Of a DNA stretch of 64,000 bases, positions 21,701 to 33,532 are shown one piece after another; position 1 is the stretch's first letter, and every line of letters begins with the position of its first letter. The stretch lies in the NCBI RefSeq assembly GCF_000471905.2, contig NW_006497735.1, positions 2,811,104 through 2,875,103 on the forward strand. Direction: 5' to 3'. The position numbers and the translations under genes were made by a program. The DNA is from Amborella trichopoda. Lineage: Eukaryota > Streptophyta > Magnoliopsida > Amborellales > Amborellaceae. Under the pieces are notes generated by a model. That model did no database searches. It was not told where the DNA came from and was given only the letters and a program-made list of their open reading frames with translations.

Positions 21701-22440
21701 AAGGTATTTTAATTAATAGTAGCCTACCACTGACTCTCATGACATTAACTACTTTATCCTTTAAATCTTTGTATAGTATTATGCCTATGTTTTTTTTATT
21801 ATTATCCTTTCCTATATAAGTTATTAAATTCCTACACCATTTCTATTATTATCCTTTCTTGTATACGTTATTATCCTTTCCTATATAAGTTATTATGTAT
21901 ACTATTATGCTTACGCCACTTTTATAAGTTATTAAATGCTCATCTAGCTTTTTAAAGTAGGAATTTGCCATTGTTAGATCGTAAGCATAACAAAATCTAG
22001 AATAGCCCTACCCATCTCATTGCTTTCCCCAAAACTATATCCCCTATGTACCCCTTCATATCCTCTATTATTTTTCCCTGCATGACCATTTAAGTCCCCT
22101 TTAAAAAAAGTTCTCTCTCCATTCTGTATGTCTTGGACTAGTCAAACATGTCCTCCCATAATTTTCTCTTAATTTTATCCTCTAGTCCTACCTGTGGTGC
22201 ATAAGCACGACTTACATTAGTTATCTCCTCCCATAACATAATTAATAGGAGGCTATCACCATCTCTCTTGACAATAACTACTTTATCCTTTACATCTTTG
22301 TCTACTATTATGCCTCGGCTATTTATATTATTATACTTTCCTATATACAAAAGTATATACTCATCAATTTCCTTAGCATTTTCCTTTTCGACCTAATTTT
22401 TTGTAGAGCAAGCTTTGTTACTTAGTTTTCAGTAGGCAAA
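18736..22440 (-). mobile_element. Nearly full-length RTE LINE, interrupted by a MITE
   Basis: Minus-strand RTE. Its 3' tail is the catcatcatcat run at 18749-18760. The 3' end region encodes KMKGTFYGITVRPTLLYRTK and MLRWMSGKTRKDGIQS (19258-18896). The RT start reads LEPNGIPIEVWKCIREIVIC (20584-20381), and linker sequence lies at 21025-20789. Endonuclease remnants lie at 22350-22138 (NINSRGIIVDKDVKDKVVIV, then SRAYAPQVGLEDKIK). The endonuclease part is tandemly duplicated (offset about 536 bp, from 21386 and 21922). Many stops and frameshifts; dead. The MITE at 19784-20165 lies inside it. Confidence 0.85.
19784..20165. mobile_element. CCTAGGCG-type hAT MITE inside the RTE LINE
   Basis: 382 bp. 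Left end CATTGATTCAAAAAGTGG; right end reverse-complemented TAGTGTTCCAAATACTG. Flanking 8-bp repeats agatatcc (19776-19783) and agataccc (20166-20173) differ at one base. LINE sequence continues on both sides ('aaataaatctctagatatccc' then 'tattttaagctttctc'). The interior is rich in cctagg, aggcg and gcttagg motifs and has a T-run near 19971-19986. Confidence 0.85.
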
Positions 22441-22780
22441 CTGTGGCAATTGCAACCTTCTAATAGTCAAGGGAAATGGTATTATAATATAGGGGATCCT
22501 TTTCAGAAAAGCGATTGAAAATGCGGAACTAGTTTAAACTAGGCTAAACGGACAAGATGAATCAATGAACTCAACCAGAAAACCTGCCAAATAACTCTTG
22601 TTTATATTTTTATTTATGTTACCAAAATGGTTTGTAACTGGTTGGACCAATGATTAATCCAAAATGGACCAATCCAAACACTCTTCTAGTATATCTTAAG
22701 TTTGATATTGATCATGCCTATGTGCTCATCGCCAAGTTCATCATATTCCACACTACAATTGGAAGAAATTACTAGGGTTT
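22441..22780. other. Intron sequence, nothing recognised
   Basis: Unique-looking intron sequence between the RTE LINE and the hAT relic. Confidence 0.5.
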
Positions 22781-22798
22781 CTGAATAGCCATAAAAAG

Positions 22799-24229
22799 CA
22801 CTGGCAGAAACTAGGCGACCATGGGGGGCCCAGCTGCCCAGTGTCTAGGCATGGATCGAAGGATTTGGGTGGCCTAGGTTCAACAATGGGGCAGGAGGTG
22901 TCCTGGGAAGCCTGTTTTAGGTCCAAATTTTGTATAAGAAAAGCATATTCATGCTTCTTTTTTTTTTTTTTTATTGTAGAATCATGTCAAATTGAAACAA
23001 AAGTACTACAGTGCTACCAAAAAATACGCAATCCGTAACCAATTAAGCTAACCATAATCCATACAAATCCATAACCTTAATGCTCATATGGGGTTGGGAG
23101 CCCAAATAGGCCAATTGCTTCCACCATGGTATAGAAGTTGCTTAAGCGAGTAACATTAAAAGGGATGCATTGATCCATCCACCGTTCAATGTACCGATTA
23201 CTCAGCTTCTCTCATCCTTCTTGAATCGATTTTCAATTATGGTCCACTTTGCTTTATCAATTGTAACATGCACCCCTTCACCCGAGGCTTCTAGGCATAG
23301 GCACCTCCTCCTAAGGCTTCTTGGGCCCAGACCAAATTACAACTCCCATGCCTCTCCTAGTCTAGAACAAAACCACCTGATCCACCTCAGTATCCCCCTA
23401 TCCTCACTCTCATCATCATAAAATACATGAATCCCAACCCTTAAATCAGCTATGCATGCCTCCTTTTCTGCCTCTTTTCGTTTTACCAAATTCAAACATT
23501 TTTTAACTCTACCCTAATAGCTTCAGGAACCATCTTAATAGGGGCAACACTCCTCTCAATACTAGCAAATTGTTTCTTGAACTGGTTTACACCCTCATTA
23601 GTATCTTTTTCACAATAATTACATCTTATACAATTTCTATCTTTTACAATCGGCTTATAACCATACTTCCAACTTGAATCACTGGCCCTAGTAAAACCTA
23701 AAGAAGATGTGAAATAACCAAAAAAAAAAAAACACTCAAATACAAAGATTTTTTTTACTAGCCTTTACGTTCAATCTTCAATGTTTGTGTTTTTTTACTA
23801 GCCTTTACGTTCAATCTTCAATGTTTGTCATTCTCAAAGGCTCTTTAATAACCCCTTAATATCCTTCTTAAATAAATAAATTGAATCCGAAATGTTTGGA
23901 TCAATTTCGGAAGTTTTGAATTCGAAATTGAATCCAACCAAATTTGAGATTTGAAAGAATTTTTTTTTGTTTTCGAAGATAGGGGTCTTCTTTTTTCTTT
24001 CTTTGCTTGGGGTGGGGTGGGGTGGGGTGGGGGGTTCACCCTTATTTGGGAGAAAATTTGCCGGAAACTCCAACCAGGGATGCATTTTCCACCTTAGGAG
24101 GGTGCAGTCCCAGGGTGCCGACCTAGGGAGACGCTGGGACATGTGCTCAAGGACACCCTACTAAGGAGGCCGCGTGCCTAGGCCTCCCAGCCTGCCTACG
24201 CACTACGGGGGCATCTTTTTAGAACATTG
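22799..24229 (-). mobile_element. hAT relic with BED finger, CCTAGGCG-type ends
   Basis: The right end is clear: reverse-complemented it reads CAATGTTCTAAAAAGATGCC, followed by cctagg motifs (24118-24200). The left end near 22799 has 'ctaggcgaccat' and 'gtctaggcatgg' but no matching TSD, so that border is uncertain. Minus-strand translation of about 23690-23510 gives SDSSWKYGYKPIVKDRNCIR, CNYCEKDTNEGVNQFKKQFA, then SIERSVAPIKMVPEAIRVEL. That is the N-terminal BED finger of a hAT transposase, with its CxxC intact but the His of the RFKQHL-type motif replaced by Gln. The catalytic part is absent. A 40-bp tandem duplication lies at about 23750-23829. Confidence 0.7.
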
Positions 24230-24935
24230 TTTCAAGTGCAATGAATTTATTAGAACTGAAAGAATTGATAGTTTCAACCATAGAATACCAGTCTGGACAG
24301 AACTTGGGAAGAAATTATGCGGCTTGAGAAACGTCAATTGATACAGTTCATGACTCAGAAGCAAAAAAAAAAAATCACAATCCAACATTCCATTTTGCAG
24401 ATGAAATTTCAGATCTATCAAAATGATAAGTCAAGAAGATTACTCATACAATTTAATCACACATATAAATCAAGAAAAAAAAAAAAAAACCCTTAATATT
24501 ACATGTGAGGAATATTGATACTGGGCAGTCAGGCATTCTAACGTGCACCCTCATCAGCCCTTAACTTTGAAAATGTACTGCATTAGATACCAGGTATAGA
24601 AGGATATAAGAATTATAAATTGGAGAAAACAATAACCTATCCATCATCAGAGTCCTTATGGTTCATTCATAACTAGTACATTCCAGTTCTAAGATCAAAA
24701 TACACTCCGGAATAAGTTTCTCAAATGGGAAAAGAGCAAATGAAACAGAAATCAATTGGAAGCCTATGCAAGATCAGCAGATCCTTATGAAATTACTTTT
24801 TCATCCTATCAGATTTGGAAACCTAACTGCTTCTTTAAAATGAGTCGTTATTTAACTGTTCAAGGTGAAACAAGGCAGTACTAAATATCCAATCACAGGT
24901 AACATCTACATCAGATAAAAGAAAAGAAAACTCAC
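24230..24935 (-). other. Intron sequence before exon 11
   Basis: AT-rich intron with two A-runs (24365-24374, 24475-24489); no element recognised. Confidence 0.6.
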
Positions 24936-25039
24936 ATAAAACTCACGTCCATCTTTGCTCGAAGTAGCTTCTCACCATGCAAGGCATCATCAAAAGATCG
25001 TTTTGTGCTGTCATAAAATATGAACTCTGGAGATACAAT
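24936..25039 (-). CDS. VPS13: VPS13 exon 11 (residues 903-936 plus 2 nt)
   Basis: The exon reads IVSPEFIFYDSTKRSFDDAL, HGEKLLRAKMD, then VSF plus AT. SPEF-F(Y/F)D(S/G)TK and LHxEKLLRAK are family signatures. Two GT donors lie 11 bases apart. The first (GAC|GTGAGT) is out of phase with exon 12. The second (TTTAT|GTGAGT) lets AT join G of exon 12 to encode Met, giving MDVSFMFAAKGKDTW, which fits the family's LDFNFMYASKEKDTW pattern as I remember it. The second was chosen. The next intron, 15.4 kb, is the largest in the window. Confidence 0.9.
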
Positions 25040-26187
25040 CTGCAAGACGGTAAAAGGATTCACAATCAGCCAGGTGTATCATCGACAACGATTTCAGAAT
25101 CATACTTTGTTCGGAAACATGGCATTATTGCAAAGAAAATGTACGTCTGCTTAAATATCCTTCCAGTATAATGCCAGAAAACTATGGATAAGAAAGTACT
25201 AGCATCATGCAGAGTACTTGAAGGAAGTACAGATTTAAGAAAGTTTACAAACCACTAAAGCTAACCAAGATAACCTTTACCCACATGGAGCAATGTCAAC
25301 CACTTAGGTCCAACAAGCTTTATCAATAACAAGTGGACAAACCAAAATTTATTGCAAACAAATAAAAATGAATTGCTGGGACTTCTGTAATCTGCTGATC
25401 CATATGCATGGAATGAAAGAGCAAGAGGAATTGAAATGAAAGTAGAGGAACGATGGTGTCTAGAGGGGATTCAGGTAGGAAGCAGCTACAGAAGAGCTTT
25501 CAAACATGAGAGCATTGAGTACCATTATTGTACGAGGTTCTGAAAGATAAGCTAAAGCCTAAAACTAGAAAAAGAGGAACGGAAAACTTTCAAAACAAAT
25601 ATTAGACCAAGACCAATATAAAAACTATGGCCCCATTTAGAGGTCCCTCTTATTGGATGCAGCATTAAGACTCCCCAATAGTTACAACAGAATGGGTTCT
25701 GTGCCATTAAACACAGGCACAGCTCTAGCATTGCAACCCAGTATATTCATAAAACACCGTCGAAATCCCATGTTTGGCCCAAATTATAGAATTAGAAAGA
25801 ACCAGTCATGTCTTTGGGACCAATCATGTTCCACTTGTTTATGACCAGAAGAGTGCCTACTTTCATGATTGCCTAATAAGGATCTACAATACCTGAAGAG
25901 TGCCTGAAGATTACCAAATTCATTTGCCATGAAGTCCACATTATATTGCCACAGATATATTTGATATTTTGAAGAAGATAAGTTCCATACCATACCCCTA
26001 GCATAGTACAAGGATCTACAATACCATTCAAGGACCCATATCTAAAGCAAAGAAATGAAGAAGACCCTTAAGGATGGCTGGGACCGTCAGATTCTAAAAG
26101 GTTATAAACCATCAGATATTGAGCAACGAAAGTACAAGCAAGCAAACAAAGTAGAAGCACAACCAGAATATCTCATCTCGCCACATC
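25040..26187 (-). other. Intron sequence, nothing recognised
   Basis: About 1.1 kb of intron between exon 11 and the LTR element. Short open frames here have no recognisable similarity. Confidence 0.6.
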
Positions 26188-26192
26188 CTTCT

Positions 26193-28269
26193 TGGTGCAG
26201 ACCTAGTAGCTTGAGCTAAGGTTTTTGCAAAGAAGGAGATAGGGAAGATCTAAACTTAGAGACAGATGCAAAATCCAAAGATAAAAGGAGCACTTGCTGC
26301 TATGGGGTTTTGAATAAAAGTGCATAACATTATCCCCCATTATACTTAAGAACATCCCTTATATAAGAAAACCCTAAACAAGACTTAATCATGGCTATTC
26401 ATCTAATCTAATCATAGCCATTTATTTAAAAAAGACTTTAAGTGAATAAAAAAACATTTAAGAATCTAACACATTACTATTTATGCTCCTAAGTAAATAA
26501 AAGACTTCAAGAAAAAGAATAAAATGCATTAAAGGACAGACTCAATGACTAATTTTCCTTTCTGTAGTTTCTAGATACTCGAGATTGATATTCTAGGCTA
26601 TTTCCCATCTTCAAAATAATTCGTCCTCGAATTGGGCGGCTCACCGTCGAAGGTATCATAACGATATAGAATGAGATGCTTGACATTAAAAACATCAAAA
26701 GAGCGAATATGGCTTGATAGCTTTAACTGGTAGGCACTATCATTGATCTTCTTCAAATTTTTGAATAGTCCTACCTCGACGAGAGTTCAGATCTTGGCGT
26801 GCCATTTTACTACATTCCCCATAAGCATGGGATTAATTACGTTTTGGACCCATTGAGAATTGTCATACTTATAATACATAAGCACAACACATTTGGTCCT
26901 GAACATATCAGAGAATACTCTACCATGAATTTTGAAGCAGCTCAAGTTTAGTGATGCATTACCCCCGTGATTTCCTTCAACTCGCACATAGTGATTAAAT
27001 ATAGAGGTTCTCAACTCAAAACAAAATAATTGTTGAAGCCGAATTTCAACATCGGAATCACATAAGCACCCATTTCATGGCCACCATCTATATTGAACTC
27101 ACTAGCAAAATGTTCATAGAAAAATATCACCAAAGCCGTTTCGCAAAAAAAAAAATCACCAAACCCTTGCGGCGCAAATCACATGACATTCTATATTTAG
27201 GTAAAACTCCAAGAAGAAGAACATTATCATCATTACCACCATCAACACCATTCTTCTCGCTACTTTCTCTAGGGACTAGGGATACCATTTACTTCCAATA
27301 TTTTAGAAACAATTCCTTGACATCCACCTTGTTTTCATCAAGAATAGGAGCATCTACAAAATCCTCTCCAATGGTAGGATCTTCATTTTTATCCTCTTTA
27401 CAGAGTGGATCACCATTAAAGCGATGATCACCCACTTCTTTCTCAACACCCAAATCTTCATTCGAGTGCTTATGAAAGACTGGTGGTGAGTCCCAGTCCA
27501 TAATGTGTTGATCATGAGAACCATTTGATGAGGTCCAAGTTTCTCCATGCTTGTTCTCAAATATACTTCCATTAAACTCCGGGATCTCAAACTAGAGACC
27601 AATTTCACAACTACTATCCATATCTGTATGATCAGCTCCCTCTCTCCTTGATGCTTGATCATGGAAGGGATTTATGGATTCCTCATTTGTATCGATCTCA
27701 TACTCCTTAGTTGGGGCTACCATCTGCGCCAAATGCAGAGCTAGGGTTTCAACCAATCTCCTCAGATCTGCAATCACTTATTGTGAACTAGCATCAAATG
27801 CTTCTATAGTTGTCGCTTTTACTCCTTTTACTCAGCATAAAATCTGATACCAACCTGGCACAGACCTAGTAGCTTAAGCTAGGATCCAAAATGGAAAAAG
27901 ATGCAAAAAACCAAAGATAAAAGTAGCACTTGTTGCTCTAGGGTTTTTAATAAAAGTCCAAAACATTATCCCCCATTATACTTGAGTACATCCCTTATAT
28001 AAGAAAACCCTAAACAAGACTTAATCATGGACATTCATCTAATCTAATCATGGTCATTTATTTTAAAAGACTTGAAGTGAATAAAAAGACATAGAAGACA
28101 CTAAAAATTACTACTTATGCCCCTAAGTAAATAAAAAGACTCAAAAAATAAATAAAAGACATAGAAGGATAAACTTAATGACTAATTTTCCCTTATGTGG
28201 TTCCTCTTGTAAACTTTAAGCTTATCTCTCTTGTCTAGAGACTCGAGAGCAGTATCCTAGGCTGCATCA
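26193..28269 (-). mobile_element. Short gypsy-like LTR element with perfect TSD, fossil
   Basis: Minus strand. 5' LTR at 27856-28269 (starts TGATGCAGCC, ends TGTGCCA), followed by the primer site TTGGTATCAGA (initiator-Met tRNA). 3' LTR at 26193 to about 26602. Perfect 5-bp duplications cttct lie at 26188-26192 and 28270-28274. The inner edge of the 3' LTR has the gypsy-type ATTCGAGGACGAATTAT segment. The roughly 1.25-kb interior shows a gag-like start (LRRLVETLALHLAQMV) and no pol, so it looks like a non-autonomous copy. The two LTRs differ moderately; old, but younger-looking than the 10070 element. Confidence 0.87.
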
Positions 28270-28274
28270 CTTCT

Positions 28275-29003
28275 GAATGCAATAATGAGCCCCATTAGTA
28301 ACTAAAGTATAAAACCTACCAATGCTAACAAACTAGATGTAAGAGCATCAATACAAGTTCTCAACAGGATGGCAGTGCCCAGTGAAAAATTACCCTTTCA
28401 AAGTTAGCTTTATAGTGACATTTATCATTTTCAAGGAGCCATGGCTTCTGTTCATGTCTTTTAGATCATATTTCTTATAAGATGCATGTGAGAACTGCAC
28501 TCTACAGTACTGTAAAGAGGGCTATCTGAAACTGAGGATCAAAAGCATGAGTGACCAAGATTGCACATACCAATATAGCACACTCAACATCAATATATTA
28601 TCATAGGCAATCAGAAAATCCAACAGCTAAGGTAATTGCATGCTATATTTCTTGTCTACAAAATGACCAATAAGACCGATGAACTGAGGATCAAAAGTAT
28701 GTGTGACCAAGATTGAACATACCAATTTAGCACACCCAACATCAATATAATATCATAGGCAATCAGAAAATCCAACGGCTAAGTTACTTGCATGCTACAC
28801 TTTTTGTCTACAAAATGAACACTAGGACCAACTTAACACAATCATGAAAACAAGAGCCACAAGAACACAACTAGGACCTACATGCAATCATGAAAGAAAC
28901 TTTTCTAGGGAGTGAGGGAGGCAACTAAAAAGATAACTAATAAGAAATTCACTCTCGAAAATTAAAATAAAAGACGAAAGAAGAAAGAACCTAATGATGC
29001 TAC
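28275..29003 (-). repeat. Intron with a 153-bp tandem duplication
   Basis: Two copies of a 153-bp unit at 28529-28681 and 28682-28834, starting 'aactgaggatcaaaag', with roughly 90% identity by eye. Unit function unknown; it is not part of a recognised element. Confidence 0.78.
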
Positions 29004-29225
29004 CTGAGCTTCAAATGTGATACTTCGTATTTCACTCAATCCACCACCAGTTTCCATAGGTGCATCTGACGAATGATTCGATGATTTAGACAAACATTCT
29101 AGATTACCTGTATCCTTCAGGGAAGATATAGACTCAAGCAACGATATGCTAACCCCATCTTCCGCAGAAATTGAGTAGCTGCTGTCAGCACTCAGATATG
29201 TGTACTTCCATAGTAAAGCACCATT
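29004..29225 (-). CDS. VPS13: VPS13 exon 10 (residues 829-902)
   Basis: A 74-codon exon between acceptor ATTACAG and donor CAG|GTAGCA. It encodes NGALLWKYTYLSADSSYSIS and AEDGVSISLLESISSLKDTG, then a Ser-rich variable stretch, and ends GGLSEIRSITFEAQ. The YTYLS-DSSYS-S-EDGV block is conserved in the family and joins exon 9 directly (RFKNVKIE-NGALL). The Ser/Asn-rich middle (SKSSNHSSDAP) is a likely surface loop. Phase 0 at both ends. Confidence 0.92.
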
Positions 29226-29530
29226 CTGTAATAGAATACAGGAAATTCAAATGTTTTAGCATATATCTCAACTATACAGCATGAATGGAAAATCAAAATC
29301 TCTGGACTACATTGTTTCAATGACGCAATTTTTATTCAAGATAATATTACAAGGTTCACCCTTCCCTGCAAATCTAGACCACAACAACAAGTAAAAAAAA
29401 AAAAAGTAAACGAGAAGGGAAAAACAAATCTACAAAAATGCACTCATAAAGACCACAAAATAAGTTCCACATGAAGGCAGTGATTCCTACAGAAGCATTT
29501 GATGACCTGAAAAGGGTAAAATTACAATAA
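29226..29530 (-). other. Intron sequence between exon 10 and the L1 LINE
   Basis: About 300 bp of ordinary intron containing an A-run at 29395-29405; the TSD of the LINE follows at 29531. Confidence 0.6.
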
Positions 29531-29844
29531 AGCCAAGGCATGATTTTTTTTTTGTTTTTTTGACTGTTAACAAAAATATTATTAAAATAGTTAATGAGAG
29601 TCCCCTGGTGGGCGAGACTCTCTACAAAAAAGAATAGGCCCACTGGCCCTATACAAAATATGATACAAAGACTGGCCCCTCACAAGTATACAAAAATGGG
29701 GTAAGAGATATTCCTTTACAAAGTACCTGAACATGGGGTTATAACAGTCCCCTTACAATATCCACAAACACTTTACGAAAAATAACTTAATGATGCTGCA
29801 CAGTGTTAGGCCTGCAATATGCAGTAAAGTGTAGCAGGCCAAAT

Positions 29845-30944
29845 CTAGTCATCCTCATATGCTTTAGCTCCGTCCTTCGGCAGAAGGTCCGCGAAGGCGT
29901 TTGACGTCCTCGGTGTATGCTTCCATGAGACATACATACCCCTGCAAATATGTTCAATCTCCTCAAACAAAGGCAAAAGATACCAGGGGGGCGACACTTC
30001 CATGGAGGCCCAGGTGATAATATTTTGGGTGTCGCCCTCCACAATAAGATGATGTCCCCAAGAGCTTTCCAAACTTTGAAGGCCTTTGAGTAGTGCAAGA
30101 GATTCAGCATGTTGTGAATCTTGCACCCCTATGTACTCTGAGTACGTGAAGAGGACATTATGTTGGTGGTCTCGGAATACTCCTCCCATCCCCGCATGAC
30201 CTGGATTACCTAAGGAGCAGCCATCAAAATTAAGTTTGACTGCTCCACGGGGGGGTGGTTTCCATGTGGCCACGATTTTCTTGTTCTTACTAGGCCTGTG
30301 TAGTAAGATGCTCTTCCATTCAGGTAGGATGGAGCGTGCTAGAATTCCATTGAAATGGTCATTGTTTGTGACCCAAAAAGTTACTAAGTCGGCTGTAACT
30401 TTTTGAAAAAGAGTTGGAACCAGAGTGACTTGTCCCCTAAAAATTCTGCCATTCCTTTCTTTCCAAAGCGTCCAGATGGTTGCTGCCACTGAAGCTTTCC
30501 ATAAGATTTTCCCTACTTTCGGCCAATGGGAGTAGGGGTTCAGAGCTATCAGATCCTTGATCGACTGAGGAATCACCCAGTGTACCCCAAAAAGTTGTAA
30601 TACGCAAGCCCAAAGGTCATGTGCTACCTTACAAAGGAGGAAAAGGTGAAAGTTGGACTCCTCGCTTAAGCACATGCAGCACCTGTTTGGAATGGGGATC
30701 CCTTTCCTTTGCAGGTGATCAATAGTTTTTTCCTTATGAGATGCAGCTAACCAATTGAAAGTTGCACATTTAGGGGGGCTAAAGTTTGCCATACCTGGGA
30801 AAGAATCGAGGTGGGATTGAGAGGGAAAGTGGGAGATTGAGATAGGATCTTGTAAAAGGAGGCCACAGAGAATTCTCCTGATGGAATTAGGGATCGTACC
30901 AGCTTGTAACTTCCATGGACCAGAATAAAGGTACCGTGCAGCAT
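29845..30944 (-). pseudogene. L1 LINE ORF2, zinc-binding region and RNase H
   Basis: A long intact frame (30792-29845). It carries NWLAASHKEKTIDHLQRKGI, CCMCLSEESNFHLFLLCKVA (zinc-binding CC-x2-C...H..C, zf-RVT type), then an RNase H domain: KLNFDGCSLGNPGHAGMGGV, AESLALLKGLQSLES, VEGDTQNIITWA and SNAFADLLPKDG. The Asp, Glu, Asp and final Asp of the RNase H active site are all present. RNase H at the end of ORF2 is typical of some plant L1 lineages. It sits at the 3' end of the LINE, so it is not a host gene. Confidence 0.9.
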
Positions 30945-31490
30945 AGATGAGAGAGAAAGGAACTGATTTATTTCTTCCTCAGTAAGATTCCTTCTAAAAG
31001 AAGGTTGCCATCGTCTCCTACCACCCTGTGGTCTAAGTTCATCATCGATTGTGGAATCTCTCTTGGAAGCTAAAGCATAGAGAGAAGGGAAGCATTCCCT
31101 TAGCTGTGAGTGCCCTATCTAGAGATCGAACCAAAAACAGAACTCTTCTGCCTTCTCTGGGATGCAGCCTGATAAATGTTTTGAACATTGCAAGTGAGGG
31201 TAGAAAGGATCTCCACGCCCCTGACGCATTGGACCATGGTTTTTTCTCAGTTTCCAAATATGTTCCGGAATATTGTACTTACTGCGGAGCACCATTGCCT
31301 ATAGAGATTCAATATGGGTGGCCAAACACGACCACCATTTACCTAGTAGGGCAAGGTTTTGCTTTCTTAACACTCTGATACCCAGTCCTCCCTGTTTCTT
31401 GGGTAGAAAGACTTTGTCCCAGGAAACCAGGTTGAACTTAGTCTTATCTGCCTGTCCTAACCAGAGGAAGTTCCTCATGACCTGGTCAAG

Positions 31491-32330
31491 TCAATTAGCC
31501 ACTGAAGCTGGCATTTGAAACAACGACATGAGATACACCAGCGCATTGGTGAGAGTCAACTTGCTTCCTGCTCGAGAGAGAAATCTCCCTTTCCATCCAG
31601 CCAATATTCTATCAACCTTGTCAATGACGTGGGACCAATGTCTTTTCTTCGGTTTGCCTAGACCAAGAGGAAGGCCAAGGTAGGTTGTTGGGAGGACTTC
31701 AACTTTACATTCCCAGGAAGGAATAAGCTCTCTGATCTGGTTATTAGTTAAAGCTATCCCCATCATCTTAGACTTCTCCATATTTACCTTAAATCCCGTG
31801 GCCAATTGGAAGCACTTGAGGAAAAGTCTTACGTTTTCTACTTCAGGCTGGGAGGCATCAAGAAAAACCAATGTGTCATCTGCATATTGCAGATGCGACA
31901 ATATTGGCCCACGTCGCGAAGTTAGGAAACCAGTAAGAAGACTGGCTTGGTATATACAGGCTAGAGACCGGCTAAATACTTCTGTTGAGTAGGCTTATTG
32001 GACGAAAATCCTTGAGTTCCTCAGCTCCTTCTATTTTGGGTACCAGAGTAATGAAGGTGGCGTTAATTTATTCAGTATGCCCCGATGGAAAAATTCGTTA
32101 AAGAAATTAAGAAAGTCAAGGCGGAAGGTGCTCCATAAAATTTTGAAGGTGGCCACAGGGAACCCATCTGGGCCAGAAGCTTTGTCCTTAGCTAGGTCAT
32201 CAAGGGCTTTTAAAATTTCATCTTCAAGGAAAGGCCGCTTCAGCCAAGGAGCTTGTTCTGCAAAAAGAGTAAGGAAGTCTAAGTCTGTCATGTTGGCCGC
32301 AGGTCATTAGGGTCAGAGTAAAGATTTTGA
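31491..32330 (-). pseudogene. L1 LINE ORF2, reverse transcriptase
   Basis: Two open pieces. 32291-32031 carries APWLKRPFLEDEILKALDDL and AKDKASGPDGFPVATFKILW, the RT entry motif KASGPDGFP. 31901-31491 carries SHLQYADDTLVFLDASQPEV, with the catalytic YADD intact, then KVNMEKSKMMGI and TYLGLPLGLGKPKKRHW. The roughly 130-bp stretch between them is interrupted and shorter than expected, so part of the fingers/palm is lost. Together with the endonuclease this is a standard L1-clade polymerase. Confidence 0.88.
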
Positions 32331-32430
32331 AAAAACGCTAGGATAGCTAACTCAATATCTTCAGGTTGGTCTAGGTACTAGTTGTTGACTTTGATAGTCG
32401 AGATAGTGTTTGCCCTCCTGCAGCAGTTAG

Positions 32431-33532
32431 CTATTCTATGAAAGAACCGGGTGTTAGGTCCCCCACTTTAAGCCAGTTGATTCTAGAACGTTCGTACCAA
32501 ATGAGCTCTTCTTTTTTGAGGGTGGAGAGGTAATCAAGTTTACGTTGAATTCTGAGTTCAGCTTCACTGGGCGACAGTGGGAATGATTCTTCAAGGCAAT
32601 CCAGTTCTTGTAAGGAGTTCAGGAGGTTAGACTTAATTTGGGAGTAGCTGCCAGGGAGAGATAGACTCCAGTTTTTGAGAGAGGCCTCAAGCAATTGGAT
32701 CCTAGATTGTAATCTAAAGCCAGCTCTGATGTTCGCTCTTCCATCAAAAGAAGTCCACCAGTTATGTATTAAGGAAGGAAGAGATTTTTCTTCTAGCCAC
32801 GCCAGTTCAAACCTGAAGGGTTTGGGTCTTAAGTTTAAGGCTTGGGAAAAGAGGAGGATAGGACAATGGTCCAAAATAGGTTTTGCTAGGGCGATAGCGT
32901 GCGTGCCAGGGAAAGTTTCCTCCCAGTCTAAACTTAAGTGAAGCCTATCCAGTCTAGAAAGAAAAGCTTGGGTAGAGTGGCTAGACCACGTAAATCGATT
33001 CCCTTGCTGAGGAATATCAATGAGCTCATTTCTAAAAATGAAATCAGAAAAGTCGATCATTCCCTGGGGAAATGTTGCAGGAAGAGTTACGTTCATGGGA
33101 CCAGCAGGTGATGTTAGAGTCACCACCCAAACACCATACAGGGTGGGGTAGGGAGGCCACCAGGTCCAACTCGGACCAGACGCATGGTCGAGTGGCAGAG
33201 GAGCAAGGGCCCTAAATAGCTGAGAATTTCCATTGAAGGCCATCCAAATTATGAGACAGTAACACGGTGACTGAGAAAGCTCCAATGTGTGAGGAAGATA
33301 GGGTGTGGTCCGTAACATCCCATATCACGCAGATTCCCCCAGAGGCTCCATCAGCCGGTAGAGAAACCCACTGGGAAGGCCTCCTATGACGAATTAGGGA
33401 TAACGAGGGCTCAGATGTTTTTGTTTCAGTTAGGGCGAGAATAGTAGGATAGTGTTTAGACGACAAGTCTTTAACCGCCTTCCTTTTAGAGGGGTGGCTT
33501 AGACCTCTGACATTCCAACTTATGATCTTCAT
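32431..33532 (-). pseudogene. L1 LINE ORF2, AP-endonuclease domain
   Basis: Opens MKIISWNVRGLSHPSKRKAV with ILALTETKTSE, the start of the plant L1 endonuclease (Asn of WNVRG and Glu of ETK are catalytic-site residues). Further on come FRNELIDIPQQGNRFTWSSH and SRLDRLHLSLDWEE, then AKPILDHCPILL, the Asp-His pair that closes the active site. A frameshift at about 33215-33320 separates the first part from the rest. It ends with the LKKEELIWYERSRINWLKVG segment that leads to RT. Confidence 0.87.

Noticed and set aside
23170-23421. Plus-strand frame of 83 codons at 23.2-23.4 kb
   Set aside because: No recognisable similarity, and it lies on the opposite strand to the BED-finger relic of a hAT element.
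29845-30792. Open frame of 315 codons with RNase H domain as a host gene
   Set aside because: It lies at the 3' end of the L1 LINE, preceded by zf-RVT and RT segments in the right order and bounded by the LINE's TSD.
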